From: Candidatus Heimdallarchaeota archaeon
GTDB taxonomy: Archaea > Asgardarchaeota > Heimdallarchaeia > Heimdallarchaeales > Kariarchaeaceae
Length of the DNA: 8,196 nucleotides
Direction: 5' to 3'
NCBI GenBank assembly: GCA_030668165.1
Contig: DAOUUM010000107.1
Coordinates: 1-8,196 of the forward strand
This document shows positions 5,656 to 8,196 of this stretch, piece after piece. The notes under the pieces were generated by a model. The model did no database searches. It worked only from the letters and a program-made list of their open reading frames with translations, and had not been told where the DNA came from. Each line of letters begins with the position of its first letter. Position 1 is the first letter of the stretch. Position numbers and translations under genes: made by a program.

Positions 5656-6914
5656 CTGTTAAATATTTTCTGTACGCTTTCCAAGGTGTCAATAGTGAGA
5701 TCAATTTCTTCTTTTGTATTATATATGTAAAATGACATACGTGATGTAGCTGGAACACACATGGCCTCCATTAAGGGTTGAGCACAGTGATGACCTGCCC
5801 TGATAGCAATACCTTCCTCATCCATGATAGTTGAAACATCATGAGGATGGACAAATATTCCATTCTTACCTCCATTAACATTGAATGAGATAACGCCTCC
5901 ACGTTGATCTGCTGGGGGTCCGTAAACCGTGATGTAATCCAACTCAGCGAGACGTTTCATTGCATAATCAGTTAGATAATGTTCAATTTTCCTAACCTTA
6001 TCCATGCCAATATCATTCAGATATTCCACAGCCGCACCCAGTCCAATTCCACCTCCTACATTTGGTGTTCCTGCCTCAAATTTCCATGGTAACTCATTCC
6101 AGGTTGCATCTTCAAATGAAACAGATCTGATCATATCACCACCGAACAAGAGGGGAGATAGTTTTTCCAATTCCTCTTCCTTACCATACAATCCACCAGA
6201 TCCCATGGGAGCAAGCATTTTATGACCTGCAAAGGCCAAGAATTCACAATCAATATCTTTTACGTCCACCTTCATATGTGGAACTGATTGAGCTGCATCA
6301 ACAAGAACTGAAGCTCCATGTTCATGGGCAATTTTTGTCAATTCTTTCACTGGAGATATTGATCCGAGCACATTACTCATGTGAGGAAATGAGACAAGTT
6401 TGGTCTTATCAGTGATTACTTTCTCAGCTGATGCCAGATCTAACATCTCATAATTCTCAGTTTCAATAAATTTGATGATTGCGCCTGTTTTATGAGCTAG
6501 TTGTTGAAAGGGAACAAGATTTGAATGATGTTCGAATCTTGACAATACAATCTCATCACCCTTGTGCAATCTGTCCAAAAATCCATTGGCTACAATATTT
6601 AAACCCTCTGTGGTATTCTTTGTGAAAATTAATTCTTTAAATCCTGCACCAATAAAATCTGATGTTACTTGATGGGCGGATTCGTATAATTCTGAGGCCT
6701 CCTCAGATAATGCATGAATGCCTCGATGAACATTTGAATTTACATTGGAATAATAATTTGAGATAGCATCTATTACCTGTATTGGTTTTTGAGTGGTTGC
6801 TGCATTATCAAGATAGACCAGTGTTTTGTTATCTCTGATCTTTCTCTTGAGAATTGGAAAATCCTCTCTATATTTATTTATGCTCTCATCTAATGAATTG
6901 TATTGCTCCGACAT
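5652..6914 (-). CDS. sufS: Cysteine desulfurase, SufS/CsdA group (PLP enzyme)
   Basis: The 420-residue enzyme has the normal length for SufS. It converts L-cysteine to alanine and leaves a persulfide sulfur for Fe-S cluster assembly or other thiolation. The PLP-binding features are complete: VYLDNAATTQKP (33-44), NVHRGIHALSEEA (61-73), FEHHSN (127-132) with the cofactor-stacking histidine, VDAAQSVPH (205-213) with Asp206 and Gln209, and AGHKMLAPMGSGGLYG (229-244) with Lys232 as the Schiff-base lysine. The catalytic cysteine is Cys377 in RAGHHCAQPLME (372-383), on the short loop typical of group II (SufS) and unlike the long loop of NifS/IscS. Arg392 in SRMSFYIYNT matches the substrate-carboxylate arginine. 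The ATG at 6914 fits the family N-terminus and a TATA box upstream. No SufBCD, SufE or SufU gene adjoins, so its sulfur acceptor must be encoded elsewhere. Confidence 0.96.
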   Translation of the reverse strand: MSEQYNSLDESINKYREDFPILKRKIRDNKTLVYLDNAATTQKPIQVIDAISNYYSNVNSNVHRGIHALSEEASELYESAHQVTSDFIGAGFKELIFTKNTTEGLNIVANGFLDRLHKGDEIVLSRFEHHSNLVPFQQLAHKTGAIIKFIETENYEMLDLASAEKVITDKTKLVSFPHMSNVLGSISPVKELTKIAHEHGASVLVDAAQSVPHMKVDVKDIDCEFLAFAGHKMLAPMGSGGLYGKEEELEKLSPLLFGGDMIRSVSFEDATWNELPWKFEAGTPNVGGGIGLGAAVEYLNDIGMDKVRKIEHYLTDYAMKRLAELDYITVYGPPADQRGGVISFNVNGGKNGIFVHPHDVSTIMDEEGIAIRAGHHCAQPLMEAMCVPATSRMSFYIYNTKEEIDLTIDTLESVQKIFNS

Positions 6915-6946
6915 AGATAGCTACAATTATCTAAATAACAATATGA

Positions 6947-6960
6947 CTTATAAATAAAAG
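6947..6960 (-). promoter_or_regulatory. TATA box of the sufS-like gene
   Basis: The minus strand reads CTTTTATTTATAAG. Its centre lies about 39 bp before the ATG at 6914, predicting transcription from about 6927 and a 5' leader of about 13 bases without a Shine-Dalgarno sequence. The rest of the 202-bp divergent gap holds only AT-rich sequence and a short direct repeat of ATTCAGAT. Confidence 0.5.
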
Positions 6961-7087
6961 GATTAGTTCTTTTGACAAGTGCAGATTTATTTTTTGCAAT
7001 TATTATTAATTCAGATACTTGTCTTGGATTAAATTCAGATCAATGTATTCTATTCGTTTTACAAAATATGGCAATACGATATTTATC

Positions 7088-7097
7088 CTTTAATATG
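7088..7097 (+). promoter_or_regulatory. TATA box of the zinc-ribbon membrane protein gene
   Basis: CTTTAATATG is centred about 25 bp before the ATG at 7117, so transcription should begin at or next to the start codon, giving a leaderless mRNA. No Shine-Dalgarno sequence is seen. Confidence 0.5.
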
Positions 7098-7116
7098 GCA
7101 TGGATTATCGCTGTTT

Positions 7117-7821
7117 ATGTCAAAGGATAATTGGCAATTGACAGGTAGAAGTGGAGAATTCTCCGATACCAAATGCGAGAAATGTGGGGAAAATTACGAA
7201 CACATAAGGATCACAGTTGATGGTGTTGATAACAATGCCCTTCAATGTTTCAATCGTCAATGTAAACACACCATATTGGATGAGAACTCTAACAAAGAAT
7301 TCCTCTTCTACAAGGCATTTGACACCTATTTAGAACCCATTGAGATCCCCAATCCCCTTAAAAAAGCAGTATGGTTGGTTGATGATCGGGGATACAGTGT
7401 TGATCCAGATTTAAGAACCTCCTGGAGCATCTACGTTGGAATTCCATTATCCATGCTAATATTCACTTTTCTAGGCTCAATATTTGGACTGTGGGTATTC
7501 ATTGTTGTCACTCTATTTGTTTCCATTTTTCTGGGAGGCCAGTTCAAAAATATAATGACTTCAGTGGAAGAAAAGAAAAAATTGTTAACAATATCTGGTG
7601 TACTCTATCCCATTATTATTGCTATTGTGGTATATTTTGATCTGTATGAATCCTTTGGCGACCTGTTCTGGCTCCCAGCAATAATTTTCACAGCAATCTA
7701 TGTCGCAACAGGATATTATAGTATAAAATCATCTAAAGCGATACGAGATTTCAGCATTATCTACGATCCCTATGATATGAAACATTATGAGGAATTGAGA
7801 ATTAAGTTGGAAAGCAGTTAA
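7117..7821 (+). CDS. Zinc-ribbon protein with four membrane segments, unknown function
   Basis: The 234-residue protein has an N-terminal soluble module with a four-cysteine ribbon: C20xxC23 and C44xxxxC49, with 20 residues between the pairs and a neighbouring H51 as an alternative ligand. This is a likely zinc site. Residues 60-100 form a linker with VWLVDDRGYSVDP. Four hydrophobic segments follow at about 104-121, 123-140, 157-175 and 184-203. The first two are close enough to form a hairpin, and the loop at 142-157 is lysine- and glutamate-rich. The charged tail after 204 (including HYEELRIKLESS) should face the cytoplasm if the ribbon does. There is no signal peptide. I do not recognise the family. 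Membrane zinc-ribbon proteins of this build are common in archaea, and their roles are mostly unknown. The stop codon overlaps the stop of the convergent oxidoreductase gene by 4 bp. Confidence 0.75.
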   Translation: MSKDNWQLTGRSGEFSDTKCEKCGENYEHIRITVDGVDNNALQCFNRQCKHTILDENSNKEFLFYKAFDTYLEPIEIPNPLKKAVWLVDDRGYSVDPDLRTSWSIYVGIPLSMLIFTFLGSIFGLWVFIVVTLFVSIFLGGQFKNIMTSVEEKKKLLTISGVLYPIIIAIVVYFDLYESFGDLFWLPAIIFTAIYVATGYYSIKSSKAIRDFSIIYDPYDMKHYEELRIKLESS

Positions 7822-8196
7822 TTTAGATCCTTAACAATTTCTTCAAATATTAGACTTATTGGGTCATCAATAGAATCGGTTCCCAAAGCTGCAAACATGT
7901 ATGAATCAAATTCAAATCTATCTTTGAAAAGGGCCAATTTATCAATAATCTGCTCAACTGTACCAATATAGAGTTGATCAAAGTATTCTCGAGGTGGTTT
8001 GGGGTGCCATGTGTTATAATAATGATCTATTACCTCCTTCCTCTCTTCCTCATTTTTGGTGATATGAATTCTGGTAAAATAACTCTTCTTGAAATCACTA
8101 TATGATCTATCCAGTTCCAAACAGTATTTCTCCACCAATTCAAATATTTCTTCCGTCTCAGCCTCAGATGTCGAGGGTAAGTTCATACCAGTAGCT
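7818..8196 (-). CDS. Luciferase-like (LLM-class) flavin-dependent oxidoreductase, C-terminal part
   Basis: The frame is open from the right edge to TAA at 7820-7818, giving 125 visible residues. The gene continues beyond the window, so the methionine codon at 8186 is internal and not the start. The C-terminal segment LYIGTVEQIIDKLALFKDRFEFDSYMFAALG is typical of luciferase-like monooxygenases, where IGT-E-I-KL precedes the last TIM-barrel helix and a strand with hydrophobic residues. Family members use FMN or coenzyme F420 to oxidise or reduce varied substrates; in archaea F420-dependent members are common. Which cofactor is used cannot be told because the N-terminal half is missing. The segment EEIFELVEKYCLELDRSYSDFKKSYFTRIHI fits the helix and strand just before it. 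The family is fairly sure, the substrate unknown. Confidence 0.75.
   Translation of the reverse strand, partial: ATGMNLPSTSEAETEEIFELVEKYCLELDRSYSDFKKSYFTRIHITKNEEERKEVIDHYYNTWHPKPPREYFDQLYIGTVEQIIDKLALFKDRFEFDSYMFAALGTDSIDDPISLIFEEIVKDLN

Noticed and set aside
6004..6225. Plus-strand frame inside the sufS-like gene
   Set aside because: It is antisense to a strongly conserved enzyme and its proline/serine-rich translation is typical of a reverse-frame artefact.
7005..7042. Short direct repeat ATTCAGAT upstream of the zinc-ribbon gene
   Set aside because: Only about eight bases are repeated, twice, in AT-rich DNA; this is too little to call an element.
8184..8186. ATG at 8186 as the start of the flavin oxidoreductase
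   Set aside because: The frame stays open to the right edge, and the visible 125 residues match only the C-terminal part of a luciferase-like protein, so this methionine is internal.
1..8196. CRISPR arrays, transposons, phage genes, defence cassettes, tRNA or rRNA genes
   Set aside because: I looked for regular repeats, transposase or integrase motifs and cloverleaf-like sequences and saw none; intergenic regions are short and hold only promoter-like sequence and the palindromes listed.

Overview
The window is AT-rich DNA with features of an archaeal chromosome. Most genes stand alone, each behind its own TATA-like box placed so that transcription would begin at or within a few bases of the start codon (leaderless mRNA). 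Only one gene has a clear Shine-Dalgarno sequence. The 249-residue protein at 626-1375 has an N-terminal strand/helix order like a longin domain and a tail that looks gelsolin-like. Together with the secreted, sequon-rich proteins, this makes an Asgard archaeon (Heimdall-, Gerd- or Loki-type) my best guess. That assignment is inference; no rRNA or other lineage marker is present.

Layout, left to right. A secreted or surface protein on the minus strand runs off the left edge (540 to 1). The longin-like protein follows on the minus strand (1375 to 626). A 347-bp divergent intergenic region (1376-1722) contains small palindromes. Next is a plus-strand membrane protein with an extracellular CBM9/DOMON-like domain and four C-terminal membrane segments (1723-2937). 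Two minus-strand genes follow: a DegV-family lipid-binding protein (3812 to 2952) and a cytosolic transglutaminase-like cysteine protein (4572 to 3904). A 168-bp divergent region then carries a perfect 11-bp inverted repeat (4603-4628). After it come a plus-strand tandem GNAT protein (4741-5655), a minus-strand SufS-type cysteine desulfurase (6914 to 5652), a plus-strand zinc-ribbon/four-helix membrane protein (7117-7821), and the C-terminal part of a luciferase-like flavin oxidoreductase entering from the right edge (minus, 8196 to 7818).

The genes do not form an evident pathway or operon. SufS supplies sulfur for Fe-S clusters or other thiolation, but no scaffold genes sit beside it. DegV suggests fatty-acid binding. 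The two surface proteins and the zinc-ribbon membrane protein are lineage-type proteins of unknown role. The arrangement is compact: two convergent pairs share a 4-bp overlap of nested stop codons, and a third is separated by only 14 bp. I see no CRISPR array, transposase, phage gene, tRNA, rRNA or defence cassette. The most interesting items are the longin plus possible gelsolin-like protein, the palindromic putative operator at 4603-4628, and the uncharacterised membrane proteins.
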